A stretch of DNA of 41,825 nt from Lachnospiraceae bacterium (GCA_022792535.1 JAAWBG010000055.1:1-41825); one strand, 5' to 3'; shown: positions 7,943 through 17,396, numbered from the stretch's first letter. A program made the numbers and translations. Notes: a model not told the origin generated them from the sequence alone.

Positions 7943-9028
7943 TTAACGTGCACTGTTCAGCAATTCTGCTTCTAATTGATCCAGGTTGTAGGTGCGTTGA
8001 GGAAAATTATTAAAACGATTGATGGTCGTAGTCTTGACAGGGGCGGCTTTTATAGATCGTTCTGTCTGCCGGGAAGCCTGAAAAGCTTCATCTGCTTTTT
8101 GGATCTCAGACAGCGTCTGGATATTTTGCTTTTTCCAATTTGCCAGAATACGATCGGCATAGTCAAAATTCGGCTGATGTATGGAAAGGATGGTTCGGCT
8201 GCAGGCCTCTTTAATCATATCCTGTCCAAATCCCAGTTCTTTACTCCATTTTTCTATGTAAGCAGATTCTGCCGGAACCAAGCTGCGGCCCTGAATGCCA
8301 AAGGCTTTCAGCACAGCGTAGTGGAGCTTGCTGTGAGCCTGGACATTGTGTTTTGCCTGTTCTACTGTTTCAATCTTAGAATCTTTCCAATTTAAGGCGA
8401 CTTTATCCATATAGTGCAGGCTGGAATGTCCTCCTGCAATACAATATTCCAGCAGATACACGATAAGGTCTGAGGAAAGTTTCAGGCCATCGTACCAGTA
8501 AAGTAAAGTCTGAATATCTGTGGAAGTCAGTGTCCTGCCCAGGTAACTTTCCGCCACAAATAGCAACTCCTGTATTTCTTCCTTTGCCTGAAAGGATGCT
8601 ATGTCGCTGGCCGTATAGCTGGTTTTATTCTCAGCGGCAGGTGTAGAAGCCGGTTCCCGGCTGAAGGGAGCAGGCAAGAAAGAAGCATCTGCCTTATGTA
8701 ATGGAACGGTATCATTTTTTTTAGAGCATTGCTCAGAGTCTAGAAAATAGATACCGGAGATGGATTTGTTTCCATCGTATTCTAAACGCAGAAGATTCAT
8801 TTTTTCCCAATATTTCAGAGCGCGCTGAATATCCTTTTCTGTATGATCAAACTTGTCCGCAGTTCTGGAAATAGAAAAACTGCAGTCTGGTGAATTCATA
8901 CAGCGAAGAAGATAGAGATATATTTTCACAAACTCTCCATTGGCGTTGGTCATATATTCGTCAATAAAGCGATTGGGAATCTCTGTTGTAGCGTGGTTGT
9001 TGTCTTTGTGTAATGTAATATCTGCCAT
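7943..9028 (-). CDS. DnaD-domain replication initiation protein
   Basis: A 361-residue primosomal protein. Residues about 15-100 look like the winged-helix N-domain (MTNANGEFVKIYLYLLRC, FDHTEKDIQRALKYWEKM). A DnaB/DnaD-like helical domain follows (about 145-225) and a second helical copy (about 240-310) including WSKELGFGQDMIKEACSRT and the terminal motif YADRILANWKKQNI, close to the conserved YxxxIxxxW of the DnaD C-domain. It remodels DNA at origins and recruits the helicase loader. The start follows GGAGG. It is the first gene of dnaD-dnaI(-prs); DnaA boxes lie just upstream of its promoter. Confidence 0.88.
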   Translation of the reverse strand: MADITLHKDNNHATTEIPNRFIDEYMTNANGEFVKIYLYLLRCMNSPDCSFSISRTADKFDHTEKDIQRALKYWEKMNLLRLEYDGNKSISGIYFLDSEQCSKKNDTVPLHKADASFLPAPFSREPASTPAAENKTSYTASDIASFQAKEEIQELLFVAESYLGRTLTSTDIQTLLYWYDGLKLSSDLIVYLLEYCIAGGHSSLHYMDKVALNWKDSKIETVEQAKHNVQAHSKLHYAVLKAFGIQGRSLVPAESAYIEKWSKELGFGQDMIKEACSRTILSIHQPNFDYADRILANWKKQNIQTLSEIQKADEAFQASRQTERSIKAAPVKTTTINRFNNFPQRTYNLDQLEAELLNSAR

Positions 9029-9079
9029 AATGTCCTCCAGATTAAATTTCCTTCCGTTGAATCTTCTGATGTGGATTCA

Positions 9080-9108
9080 AGTATAGCACATAAAAATCAA
9101 AATGAGAA
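9080..9108 (-). promoter_or_regulatory. candidate dnaD promoter
   Basis: On the minus strand TTCTCA (9103-9108) and TATACT (9080-9085) are 17 bp apart, and TGC directly before TATACT makes an extended -10. Transcription would start near 9073, about 45 bp before the dnaD ATG. Confidence 0.5.
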
Positions 9109-9154
9109 GCATAATTTTTCCATTAAATCCAGTAAAATCAAGGGATGAAGGGAG

Positions 9155-9181
9155 TGTGGAAAACGTTGATAATGTGGATAA
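9155..9181 (+). promoter_or_regulatory. three contiguous DnaA-box 9-mers upstream of dnaD
   Basis: Three abutting 9-mers read TGTGGAAAA, CGTTGATAA and TGTGGATAA. The last is the exact reverse complement of the DnaA box TTATCCACA; the others differ at one or two positions. They lie about 50-75 bp upstream of the dnaD -35. A weaker TGTGGATTC (9070-9078) lies at the predicted start of transcription. Confidence 0.6.
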
Positions 9182-9253
9182 AAAATGTGCAAATAAGATA
9201 CAGGAAGAGAGAGACCACAAAAACTGGAAAATCTTAAAGAGAAAAAACGGAAG

Positions 9254-9310
9254 ATAAAAATAAAAGAATCCACATCCAAACTGGAAAATTTTTTTCAATT
9301 TGGATGTGGA
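9254..9310 (-). terminator. murC terminator
   Basis: A perfect 12-bp inverted repeat (9269-9280 with 9299-9310, arms TCCACATCCAAA) sits 13 bp after the murC stop. On the minus strand it is followed by TTCTTTTATTTTTA, a good U-tract. One arm overlaps a DnaA box (9305-9313). Confidence 0.7.
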
Positions 9311-9322
9311 TAACGTGGATAA
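9305..9322 (+). promoter_or_regulatory. two contiguous DnaA boxes at the murC 3' end
   Basis: TGTGGATAA (exact DnaA box) is directly followed by CGTGGATAA (one mismatch), ending at the base before the murC stop codon. Orientation matches the group at 9155-9181, about 125 bp away. Confidence 0.55.
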
Positions 9323-10702
9323 CTATTTTCCAAGAAGGTGTTCGCCTACTTGCACAATGTCTCCGGCTCCCATAGTTATCAACAGATCTCCGTTTATACA
9401 TTTTTTTAATAGAAAAGTTTCAATTTCGTCAAAAGAGGGAAAATAGTAGCATTCACAGCCTAGCTCTTGTAACTTATGCTGCAGGTCTTTTGAGCTGATC
9501 CCTAAAGTATCGGTCTCTCGCGCCGCATAAATATCTGCCAGAACCACCAGATCTGCCAGAGCAAGGGACTTGGCAAAGTCTGCCAAAAAGGCTTTGGTCC
9601 GGGTGTAGGTATGAGGCTGGAACACACACACAATACGGTTGTCACCACAGTTTCTGGCTGCAGTTAAGGTGGCTGTGATTTCTGCTGGATGGTGGGCATA
9701 GTCGTCAATGATGGTAATACCCCCTAAGGTTCCTTTTTGCTCAAAACGTCTTTCCGGGCCTTTGAATTCTGCCAGAGCAGACTGAATCTGAGGAAAAGAG
9801 AGGTTCATTTCCAAAGCCAGGGCGCAGGCTGCCAAAGCGTTGCTTACATTGTGAATACCAGGAACATTTAAAGAGATCTTTCCCAGCGATTCTCCCTCTT
9901 TCATAAGGGAAAAATCTCCGCAGCCTTTTGTGTTAAAAGTAATGTTGTCCGCATAATATGAATTAGAGGGGGTCAAGCCGTAGGTTAAAATGTTACAGTT
10001 AAGATCTTTGGTGATTTCCTGATAATGATCAATCTCGCCGTTGATCAACAGAGCTCCTTCCGAGGAGATATTCTGGGCAAATCTGTGAAAAGAGCAGCGG
10101 ATATCTTCCAGATCTTTGAAAAAATCCAAATGATCTTCTTCTATATTTAATATGAGACCATAACGAGGATAAAAGTTCAGAAAGCTGTTGGTGTATTCAC
10201 ATGCTTCTGTCAGGAAAAATTCAGAAGAACCTACACGGATATTTCCCTGAATGGAATCTAGAATACCGCCTACGGAAACTGTGGGATCTGTGCAGGCTTT
10301 CAAAAAAATCTGGGTGATCATAGAAGTTGTGGTAGTTTTCCCATGGGTGCCTGCCACGGCCACAGACTGGGAATAATTATCCATGATCTGTCCCAGAAGT
10401 TCGGCTCTGGTCAAAGTGGGAATCTGCTTTTCTATGGCGGCGGCTAACTCTGGGTTGTCAGGGTGGATGGCGGCAGTATAGACGACTGCTTCAACACCCT
10501 CCTTGATATTGGAAGCACGCTGGCCATAAAAGATTTCTGCCCCCATGGCTGCTAATTTATCTGTTAGTTCAGAGTCTCTGGAATCAGAGCCAGAGATTTG
10601 AAAATGTTCTTTTAATAAAATTTCGGCAAGTCCACTCATACTGATACCGCCGATGCCGATAAAATGAAGATGAATTGGTTTTTGAAAATTGATTTTGTAC
10701 AT
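9323..10702 (-). CDS. murC: UDP-N-acetylmuramate--L-alanine ligase
   Basis: Cytoplasmic Mur ligase (459 aa, normal length) that adds L-Ala to UDP-MurNAc, the first peptide step of peptidoglycan precursor synthesis. It shows the N-terminal UDP-binding HFIGIGGISMSGLA, the ATP loop GTHGKTTTTSM near residue 118, the carbamylated-Lys/Mg region with EACEY and EEDHLDFF, and the central-to-C-terminal motifs GIHNVSNALAA and DDYAHHPAEI. The ribosome site is weak (AGGT 9 bp before ATG). It is monocistronic here, with its own candidate promoter and terminator. Confidence 0.96.
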   Translation of the reverse strand: MYKINFQKPIHLHFIGIGGISMSGLAEILLKEHFQISGSDSRDSELTDKLAAMGAEIFYGQRASNIKEGVEAVVYTAAIHPDNPELAAAIEKQIPTLTRAELLGQIMDNYSQSVAVAGTHGKTTTTSMITQIFLKACTDPTVSVGGILDSIQGNIRVGSSEFFLTEACEYTNSFLNFYPRYGLILNIEEDHLDFFKDLEDIRCSFHRFAQNISSEGALLINGEIDHYQEITKDLNCNILTYGLTPSNSYYADNITFNTKGCGDFSLMKEGESLGKISLNVPGIHNVSNALAACALALEMNLSFPQIQSALAEFKGPERRFEQKGTLGGITIIDDYAHHPAEITATLTAARNCGDNRIVCVFQPHTYTRTKAFLADFAKSLALADLVVLADIYAARETDTLGISSKDLQHKLQELGCECYYFPSFDEIETFLLKKCINGDLLITMGAGDIVQVGEHLLGK

Positions 10703-10764
10703 ATTATTTTACCTGCCCGCTCTTTCTAAAATTGATTCCCAGCGTGAAAATGCTGATTGTTTTT

Positions 10765-10793
10765 ATTCTATACCAATATAAGGCATTTTGCAA
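10765..10793 (-). promoter_or_regulatory. candidate murC promoter
   Basis: On the minus strand TTGCAA (10788-10793) and TAGAAT (10765-10770) are 17 bp apart, about 60 bp upstream of the murC ATG. Confidence 0.45.
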
Positions 10794-10927
10794 ACTGAAA
10801 ATGTATAGATCACCAGGGAAAATAATGGCAAGGGAAAAGAAAAAACAGAAAAAATTGTATAATATGACAAATAAATCTATTTTAAATGAAAAAAATTGTG
10901 AAATATGTGTACGAAAAGATTCTTTTG

Positions 10928-10936
10928 TGGTATAAT
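10928..10936 (+). promoter_or_regulatory. candidate glgC promoter (extended -10)
   Basis: TGG-TATAAT, a perfect -10 with the TGn extension, lies about 45 bp before the glgC start. No good -35 is seen, which extended -10 promoters tolerate. Confidence 0.5.
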
Positions 10937-10980
10937 TGGTCTACAAGAAACAAGAAATTAATTGACGAGAGGTGAGGGAC

Positions 10981-12255
10981 ATGATTCGTAAAGAGATGAT
11001 TGCCATGCTGTTGGCAGGAGGACAGGGCAGCCGCCTGGGCGTGCTGACGTCTGAAGTCGCAAAACCTGCGGTGGCATTTGGCGGTAAGTACCGGATTATT
11101 GATTTTCCATTGAGTAATTGTGTTAACTCCGGGATAGATACGGTAGGTGTATTGACACAATACCAGCCATTGCGATTGAATGCCCATATTGGAATTGGAA
11201 TTCCGTGGGATCTGGACCGCAACCATGGAGGAGTGACAGTATTGCCTCCTTATGAAAAAAGTGATAACAGTGAGTGGTATTCAGGAACAGCCAATGCGAT
11301 TTATCAGAACTTGAACTACATTGAAAGTTATCATCCAGAATATGTGTTGATTCTCTCCGGTGATCATATTTATAAGATGAATTACGAAGTAATGCTTGAT
11401 TTCCATAAAGAGAATAACGCAGATGTGACGATTGCCGCTATGCCGGTTCCCTGGGAGGAGGCAAATCGTTTCGGACTTGTGATTGCAGATGAGAATAAGC
11501 AGATTCGGGAGTTCGAAGAGAAACCGGAGAATCCCAGAAGCAATCTGGCGTCTATGGGGATTTACATTTTTAATTGGAGCGTGTTAAGGGAAGCTCTGAT
11601 TACCATGTCAGAACAGAGTAATTGTGATTTTGGCAAGCATATTATTCCCTATTGCAGAGAGAACGGCAGACGCTTGTTTGCCTATGAATACAATGGATAT
11701 TGGAAAGATGTGGGAACCCTGGGCTCCTACTGGGAAGCAAATATGGAATTGATTGATTTGATTCCGGAATTTAATCTGTATGAGGAATATTGGAAGATCT
11801 ATACCAACAGTGAAAAGATTGAACCTCAATACATTTCTGCAGATGCGGTGACAGAACGCTGTATTATCGGGGAAGGCTCTGAGATCAATGGCAGGATCTA
11901 TGGTTCTGTGATTGGGCCGGGTGTGATCATCGGCCGGAATTCTGTAGTGCGGGATTCCATTATCATGGAGAATACTGTGATTGGAGATAATGTCACGATT
12001 ACAAAGTCCATCATCGCCGAGAATGTTAAGATCGGAGATCATGTGGAGCTTGGATGCGGTGAGGAAGTGGAGAACAAGCTGAACGGAGGTATTTACTCCT
12101 TTGGATTGGTGACTATCGGAGAGAATTCTGTGATTCCATCGGGAGTTAAGATTGGAAAGAACACAGCAATATCTGGCGAGACAGAAGCAGGAGATTATCC
12201 GAATGGTGTTCTGGCCAGCGGAGAATCAATTATTAAGGCAGGTGACAGAATATGA
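10981..12255 (+). CDS. glgC: glucose-1-phosphate adenylyltransferase, catalytic subunit
   Basis: Forms ADP-glucose from glucose 1-phosphate and ATP, the committed step of glycogen synthesis. The protein has 424 aa. The nucleotidyltransferase motif [14 protein letters not shown] is intact (residues about 9-22), followed by [19 protein letters not shown], the GDHIYKM site and the EEKP motif. Residues about 290-420 form a left-handed beta-helix of hexapeptide repeats ([18 protein letters not shown]). The ATG at 10981 follows AGGTGAGG and gives the usual [14 protein letters not shown] start; the GTG at 10972 is in frame but less likely. Its stop overlaps the glgD start by four bases, so the two subunits are translationally coupled. 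Confidence 0.95.
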   Translation: MIRKEMIAMLLAGGQGSRLGVLTSEVAKPAVAFGGKYRIIDFPLSNCVNSGIDTVGVLTQYQPLRLNAHIGIGIPWDLDRNHGGVTVLPPYEKSDNSEWYSGTANAIYQNLNYIESYHPEYVLILSGDHIYKMNYEVMLDFHKENNADVTIAAMPVPWEEANRFGLVIADENKQIREFEEKPENPRSNLASMGIYIFNWSVLREALITMSEQSNCDFGKHIIPYCRENGRRLFAYEYNGYWKDVGTLGSYWEANMELIDLIPEFNLYEEYWKIYTNSEKIEPQYISADAVTERCIIGEGSEINGRIYGSVIGPGVIIGRNSVVRDSIIMENTVIGDNVTITKSIIAENVKIGDHVELGCGEEVENKLNGGIYSFGLVTIGENSVIPSGVKIGKNTAISGETEAGDYPNGVLASGESIIKAGDRI

Positions 12256-13367
12256 AGGCGTTAGGTATTATATTAGCAGGTGGAAATAATAGTAAGATGC
12301 AGGAGCTTTCCAATAAGAGAGCGATTGCGGCCATGCCGGTAGGAGGAAGTTATCGGTGTATCGATTTTGCACTGAGTAATATGAGCAATTCACATATCCA
12401 GAAGGTGGCAGTTCTCACCCAGTATAATGCAAGAAGCCTGAATGAGCATTTGAGTTCTTCCAAGTGGTGGGATTTCGGAAGGAAACAGGGAGGATTGTAT
12501 GTGTTTAACCCAACGGTCACCTCTGACAATGCCTGGTGGTATCGGGGAACTGCGGATGCCATGTACCGCAACCTGGATTTTCTGAAGAGAAGCCATGAGC
12601 CCTATGTCATCATTGCAGCAGGAGACTGCGTGTATAAGATGGATTACAACAAGATTCTGGAGTATCATATTGAGAAGAAGGCAGACATTACGATTGTGTG
12701 CAAGGACATGCCGATTGGCGAAGACGTCAGCCGCTTTGGTGTGATACGGATGAATGAGGATTCCAGAATCGTAGAGTTTGAAGAGAAACCAATGGTAGCA
12801 CAGTCTAATACAATTTCAGCAGGAATCTATGTGATCCGTAGAAGACAGCTGATTGAGATGTTAGAACGCTGTGCAGAAGAGAACCGTTATGATTTTGTCA
12901 CAGATATTTTAATTCGCTATAAAAATATGAAGCGGATCTACGGCTATAAAATGGAAGAGTACTGGAGCAATATTGCCACAGTGGAATCTTATTATAAGAC
13001 AAATATGGATTTTCTAAAACCGGAGGTGCGCAGATATTTTAGAAATGAGCCTAAGATCTATTCTAAGATTGACGATCTTCCGCCGGCAAAGTACAATGTA
13101 GGTTCTGAGGTACGCAACAGCTTAATTTCCAGCGGGTGTATCATTAACAGCAAAGTGGAGAATTCCATTTTATTTAAAAAAGCTTTTGTGGGCAAGAATT
13201 GTGTGATCAAGAATTCTATCATTTTGAATGATGTGTATATCGGAGATAATACCCACATTGAGAATTGTATCGTGGAGAGCCGCGATACCTTGCGGGCGAA
13301 TACCTATTTCAGCGGCGGCGATGGTATTAAAGTAGTATATGAACATAATGAAAGGTATGTTATTTGA
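12252..13367 (+). CDS. glgD: glucose-1-phosphate adenylyltransferase, regulatory subunit
   Basis: A 371-residue GlgC paralogue. The catalytic loop is degenerate: [16 protein letters not shown] replaces the GGxGxRL...LT of the active subunit, as expected of the non-catalytic GlgD that modulates GlgC in Firmicute heteromers. The fold is kept ([40 protein letters not shown]-terminal hexapeptide repeats such as [19 protein letters not shown]). The ATG overlaps the glgC stop (ATGA). Confidence 0.94.
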   Translation: MKALGIILAGGNNSKMQELSNKRAIAAMPVGGSYRCIDFALSNMSNSHIQKVAVLTQYNARSLNEHLSSSKWWDFGRKQGGLYVFNPTVTSDNAWWYRGTADAMYRNLDFLKRSHEPYVIIAAGDCVYKMDYNKILEYHIEKKADITIVCKDMPIGEDVSRFGVIRMNEDSRIVEFEEKPMVAQSNTISAGIYVIRRRQLIEMLERCAEENRYDFVTDILIRYKNMKRIYGYKMEEYWSNIATVESYYKTNMDFLKPEVRRYFRNEPKIYSKIDDLPPAKYNVGSEVRNSLISSGCIINSKVENSILFKKAFVGKNCVIKNSIILNDVYIGDNTHIENCIVESRDTLRANTYFSGGDGIKVVYEHNERYVI

Positions 13368-13410
13368 TGGCGAAGGAAATTTGAATAGCATATAAAGGGG
13401 GCAGGAATTT

Positions 13411-13683
13411 ATGCAGATAACAGATGTGAGAATCCGTAAAGTAGAGAAGGAAGGAAAAATGCGGGCGGTGGTTTCTATCACCATTGACGAAGAATTTGTG
13501 GTGCATGATATTAAGGTGATCGAAGGAGAAAAAGGTTTGTTTATTGCCATGCCAAGCAGAAAGGCGGCAGACGGCGAGTACAGAGATATTGCACATCCCA
13601 TCAATTCCCAGACTAGGGAGAATATTCAGCAGATTATTTTGGATAAATATCGGGCAGAGATGGAATCTGGTATAGAAGGATAG
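13411..13683 (+). CDS. spoVG: SpoVG family regulator
   Basis: Small protein (90 aa, normal length) with the family start [20 protein letters not shown] and the conserved stretch [20 protein letters not shown]. SpoVG proteins are RNA/DNA-binding regulators affecting sporulation septation, envelope and stress genes. The ribosome site AAAGGGGG is 8 bp upstream. It begins 43 bp after glgD with no clear promoter of its own, so it is probably transcribed with glgCD. I saw no convincing sigma-H promoter in the gap. Confidence 0.93.
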   Translation: MQITDVRIRKVEKEGKMRAVVSITIDEEFVVHDIKVIEGEKGLFIAMPSRKAADGEYRDIAHPINSQTRENIQQIILDKYRAEMESGIEG

Positions 13684-13703
13684 AACAGCGTAGGAATGAA
13701 AAG

Positions 13704-13743
13704 GGCCGGTACAGGTGAAAGGCGAATCTGTACCGGCCTTTTT
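13704..13743 (+). terminator. rho-independent terminator after spoVG
   Basis: An 11-bp GC-rich perfect stem GGCCGGTACAG (13704-13714) / CTGTACCGGCC (13728-13738) is followed by TTTTT. It closes glgC-glgD-spoVG. Confidence 0.92.
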
Positions 13744-13875
13744 AAGGGTTTTTAAGGGACTCTGAAGAAATAGAAAAGCAATGAAACTGCAGATGAATGT
13801 CTGAGTCCAAAGGCAGGGGATATTTAAGGGAAGAGAGGGCATCCGGCTTTTATTTTCTATATTTTTTAAGAACAG

Positions 13876-13904
13876 TTGCAGATGGGAGAGCAAGAGATTA
13901 TAAT
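13876..13904 (+). promoter_or_regulatory. promoter of the first phosphoglucomutase gene
   Basis: TTGCAG (13876-13881), 17-bp spacer, TATAAT (13899-13904), about 115 bp upstream of the start codon. Apart from this promoter, the 277 bp between the spoVG terminator and the gene hold nothing I can name. Confidence 0.6.
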
Positions 13905-14020
13905 GAGCTAAAATACTCCATGAAGATTGAGGTGTCAAAAGGGTGCGCAGCATCCCATAAAAGATAAAATAAAAATCAGCGGAGTAAAAAAAGAAATTTC
14001 ATTTGGAAAAGGAGAGAGAG

Positions 14021-15736
14021 ATGAATTATAGAGATGTGTACCAAAAATGGTGTGAGGACCCATATTTTGATAAAAAGACCCAAAGAGAATTACAGGAAAT
14101 CACAGATGAAAAGGAGATTGAGGATCGTTTTTATCGAAAGCTGGAATTTGGAACGGGAGGACTGCGAGGGGTGATTGGGGCAGGAACCAATCGTATGAAT
14201 ATTTATACGGTGCGTCAGGCTACTCAGGGACTGGCCAATTATATTATCAGTCAGGGCGGAGAAGAGAAGGGAGTATCCATCGCCTATGATTCCAGGAGAA
14301 TGTCGCCGGAATTTGCAGATGAGGCAGCCCTCTGTCTGAATGCAAATGGAATTAGGACCTGGGTGTTTCCTAGTCTTCGTCCTACTCCAGAATTGTCCTT
14401 TGCAGTAAGAGACCTGGGATGTATTTCTGGAATTGTCATTACGGCAAGCCATAATCCACGGGAATATAACGGATATAAGGTGTATTGGGAAGACGGGGCC
14501 CAGATCACGCCGCCTCATGACAAAAATATTTTGGCGGAAGTGGCGAAGGTGACAGAATTTTCACAGGTAAAGACCATGGAGAAGGCAGAAGCGCAAAAGG
14601 CGGGTTTGTATCAAGTGATCGGGACTGAGATGGATGACCGCTATATGGAAGAGTTGAAAAAGCAGAGTATTCATCCAGAGATCATTCAAGAGGCGGCAAA
14701 GGAATTCAAGATTGTATATACGCCTCTCCATGGGACTGGCAATCTTCCAGTGCGCAGGGTGCTGAAGGAGCTGGGATTTACCAAGGTTTATGTGGTAAAA
14801 GAGCAGGAACTGCCGGATGGTAATTTTCCTACGGTCAGCTATCCCAATCCAGAAGCGGAGGAGGCTTGGGAGCTGGCGCTGAAATTAGCAAAAGAAGTGG
14901 ATGCAGATATTGTGCTGGCTACGGATCCGGACGCAGACCGTCTGGGGGTATATTGCAAAGATGCCCAAAGGGGGGAATACGTAAGTTTTACTGGAAATAT
15001 GTCTGGAATGCTGATTGCCGAATATATTTTGCGTGAGCGGAGGGCAACGGGAACCATGCCGCCCAATCCGGCTTTGGTGGAGACCATTGTCACGACAGAT
15101 ATGGCGAAAGCGATTGCAGCAGATTACGGTGTGAAACTGATTGAGGTGCTGACAGGCTTCAAGTATATTGGAGAACAGATCAAATGGTTTGAAGAACAAA
15201 ACAGTTATCATTATGTATTTGGCTTAGAAGAAAGTTACGGCTGTCTTGCCGGAACTTATGCCAGGGATAAAGACGCTTGTGTGGCGGTGATGATGCTGTG
15301 CGAGGTGGCGGCTTACTATAAGATGAAAGGAAAGACCTTATGGGACGCCATGGTGGATATGTATGAAAAATATGGCTATTACAAAGAGGGACTTGCCACT
15401 ATGACTTTGAAGGGAATTGATGGGGCCGCTCAGATCCAGGAGATAATGAGCAATATGAGAAATCATCCCAAAACATCCCTGGGAGGTTTTGAGGTCCTTG
15501 CAGTGCGGGATTATAAAAAAGATATCCGAAAAGACATGAAGACAGGAGAAGTAACGTCCACAGGTCTTCCCAGCTCCAATGTGCTTTATTATGAATTAAG
15601 TGATAATGCTTGGTGTTGTGTGCGTCCTTCTGGCACAGAGCCCAAAATCAAATTTTATTTTGGGGTGAAGGGAACTTCCCTGGAAGATGCAGAGAAAAAA
15701 TTGGAAGGATTGAAGAAGGATTTAGTTCAGCAGTGA
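14021..15736 (+). CDS. phospho-sugar mutase, phosphoglucomutase type (paralogue 1)
   Basis: Interconverts glucose 1- and 6-phosphate (alpha-D-phosphohexomutase superfamily, PgcA/PGM2-like). The four superfamily motifs are intact: catalytic phosphoserine in TASHNP (Ser143), metal site DPDADRLG, sugar-binding GLEESYG, and phosphate-binding RPSGTEPKIKFYF near the end. The protein has 571 aa. The ATG follows AAGGAGAG; an upstream in-frame TTG at 14003 was rejected. Placed after glgCD-spoVG, it can supply glucose 1-phosphate to GlgC. It is closely similar over its whole length to the gene at 39852, with identical runs such as GVIGAGTNRMNIYTVR. It has its own promoter. Confidence 0.94.
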   Translation: MNYRDVYQKWCEDPYFDKKTQRELQEITDEKEIEDRFYRKLEFGTGGLRGVIGAGTNRMNIYTVRQATQGLANYIISQGGEEKGVSIAYDSRRMSPEFADEAALCLNANGIRTWVFPSLRPTPELSFAVRDLGCISGIVITASHNPREYNGYKVYWEDGAQITPPHDKNILAEVAKVTEFSQVKTMEKAEAQKAGLYQVIGTEMDDRYMEELKKQSIHPEIIQEAAKEFKIVYTPLHGTGNLPVRRVLKELGFTKVYVVKEQELPDGNFPTVSYPNPEAEEAWELALKLAKEVDADIVLATDPDADRLGVYCKDAQRGEYVSFTGNMSGMLIAEYILRERRATGTMPPNPALVETIVTTDMAKAIAADYGVKLIEVLTGFKYIGEQIKWFEEQNSYHYVFGLEESYGCLAGTYARDKDACVAVMMLCEVAAYYKMKGKTLWDAMVDMYEKYGYYKEGLATMTLKGIDGAAQIQEIMSNMRNHPKTSLGGFEVLAVRDYKKDIRKDMKTGEVTSTGLPSSNVLYYELSDNAWCCVRPSGTEPKIKFYFGVKGTSLEDAEKKLEGLKKDLVQQ

Positions 15737-15887
15737 GATTTTTTATAAAATATTTGAAGGATACACATGATATCTGTGATTCTGGAAATCTCCGCAGGGA
15801 AAATGGTATTCGGACTCGAAACTGGCGGAATAGAATGGAGATTTAAGAAAAAATTAAATACATTTATTCCTAAAAGCCACGATAGTA

Positions 15888-15896
15888 TGATATACT
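15888..15896 (+). promoter_or_regulatory. candidate uppP promoter (extended -10)
   Basis: TGA-TATACT lies 41 bp before the uppP start. No recognisable -35. Confidence 0.4.
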
Positions 15897-15936
15897 GTAA
15901 CGGAACTCGTTTTAGTGAAGGAAAGGATAGGACATT

Positions 15937-16764
15937 ATGTTAGAGATTTTAAAAGCCGTGGTATACGGAATTGTGGAAGGAATTACGGAGTGGCTTCCAG
16001 TGAGCAGCACGGGGCATATGATCTTGTTAGAAGAGGTCATGCCCATGAAGGTATCTCAGGAATTTTGGAATATGTTTCTGGTGGTGGTGCAGTTGGGAGC
16101 AATTCTGGCGGTGGTTCTCCTGTTCTGGAATCAGATTTTCCCTCTTCATCGAAACAGAAGAAGGCAGATTCGGATTGATTGGGATATTGTGAATCTCTGG
16201 GGCAAGATTCTGGTGGCTTGTATTCCGGCGGGAATCGTAGGAGTTTTGTTTGACGATTGGTTAGAAGAACATTTGTATAATTTCTGGGTAGTGGCCATCA
16301 TGCTGATTTTAGTAGGTATTGTCTTTATTGTTGTGGAAAACAGGAACCGCGGCGCAAGACCCAGGATCTGCAGTACAGAAGATTTAGACTATAGAGTGGC
16401 TTTATTGATCGGCGTGTTTCAGTTAGCAGCGGCTGTTTTTCCAGGAACCTCACGTTCCGGAGCTACCATTATCGGCGCTCTTATGCTTGGAGTCTCCCGT
16501 ACCGTAGCGGCAGAATTTACATTTTATCTTGCAATTCCAGTAATGTTTGGAGCGAGCTTATTAAAATTATTAAGTTTTGGTTTAACTTTTACAAGTATGG
16601 AACTTTCCATTTTGCTGACAGGAATGGTAGTATCTTTTGTGGTGTCTGTTGTAGTAATCCGGTTTCTGATGGGGTATATTAAGAAACATGATTTTAAAGT
16701 CTTTGGCTGGTACCGGATTATTTTAGGCGGGCTGGTGCTGCTGTATTTCGGCGTGCTTGCCTAA
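15937..16764 (+). CDS. uppP: undecaprenyl-diphosphate phosphatase
   Basis: Integral membrane BacA-type phosphatase (275 aa) that dephosphorylates undecaprenyl diphosphate to recycle the lipid carrier for peptidoglycan synthesis; overexpression gives bacitracin resistance in other bacteria. Both signature loops are intact: EGITEWLPVSSTGH (about 17-30), with the catalytic Glu and Ser, and FPGTSRSGAT (about 167-176), with the Arg. Several hydrophobic segments follow the family pattern. The ribosome site AAGGATAGG precedes the ATG. It is followed 34 bp later by pth. Confidence 0.96.
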   Translation: MLEILKAVVYGIVEGITEWLPVSSTGHMILLEEVMPMKVSQEFWNMFLVVVQLGAILAVVLLFWNQIFPLHRNRRRQIRIDWDIVNLWGKILVACIPAGIVGVLFDDWLEEHLYNFWVVAIMLILVGIVFIVVENRNRGARPRICSTEDLDYRVALLIGVFQLAAAVFPGTSRSGATIIGALMLGVSRTVAAEFTFYLAIPVMFGASLLKLLSFGLTFTSMELSILLTGMVVSFVVSVVVIRFLMGYIKKHDFKVFGWYRIILGGLVLLYFGVLA

Positions 16765-16798
16765 ATATTATCTAATTTCAGAAGAAAAGGAGACAATC

Positions 16799-17359
16799 AT
16801 GTTTATCATTGCTGGACTGGGAAATCCTACAGGAAAGTATGAAAAAACCCGTCACAACGTAGGCTTTGATGTCATTGATCTGCTGGCGGAAAAATATAAG
16901 ATAAGAGTTAGCGAACGAAAGCACAGAGCGCTGTGGGGAACTGGGATGATAGAGGGACAGAAAGTCATTTTAATGAAGCCCCAGACATTTATGAATCTGA
17001 GCGGGGAAAGTATCGGAACGGCTCTGAATTTTTATAAGGTGGAACCAGAGACAGGGCTGATTGTAATTTATGATGATGTCAGCCTTGTTCCTGGAAAGCT
17101 CAGAATCAGGAAAAAAGGAAGCGCCGGGGGTCATAATGGGGTGAAAAATATTATCAGTCATGTTGGAACTCAGGAATTTTTGCGGATTAAGATCGGCGTA
17201 GGGGAAAAACCACAGGGATGGGATCTGGCTGATTATGTGCTGGGAAGATTTTCTAAGGAAGAGCGGGCTCTGGTAGAGGAAGCCTTTGGAAAGGCCTGCG
17301 AGGCGGCGGCTCTTATGGTGCAGAATGAGACGGACCGGGCTATGAATCTGTTTAACTAA
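16799..17359 (+). CDS. pth: peptidyl-tRNA hydrolase
   Basis: Releases peptides from peptidyl-tRNA dropped by ribosomes. It is 186 aa with GLGNPTGKYEKTRHNVGFD (catalytic His in TRHN), MKPQTFMNLSGES, YDDVSLVPGKLRIR and GSAGGHNGVKNI, all diagnostic. The ATG after AAAAGGAGA gives the canonical MFIIAGLGNP start; an in-frame start at 16757 overlapping uppP is not used. It is followed 37 bp later by mfd, the widely conserved pth-mfd order of Firmicutes. Confidence 0.97.
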   Translation: MFIIAGLGNPTGKYEKTRHNVGFDVIDLLAEKYKIRVSERKHRALWGTGMIEGQKVILMKPQTFMNLSGESIGTALNFYKVEPETGLIVIYDDVSLVPGKLRIRKKGSAGGHNGVKNIISHVGTQEFLRIKIGVGEKPQGWDLADYVLGRFSKEERALVEEAFGKACEAAALMVQNETDRAMNLFN

Positions 17360-17396
17360 GTTTGTTTCCTAAAGTTTTATTAAAATGGAGGAGAAA

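Noticed and set aside
9029-9322. A second chromosomal replication origin at the DnaA boxes
   Set aside because: No dnaA/dnaN neighbours or clear unwinding element with DnaA-trios; regulation or titration is simpler.
13368-13410. Possible sigma-H promoter for spoVG
   Set aside because: AAGGAAA and GAAT are present but only a few bases apart, not the required 11-12 bp spacing.
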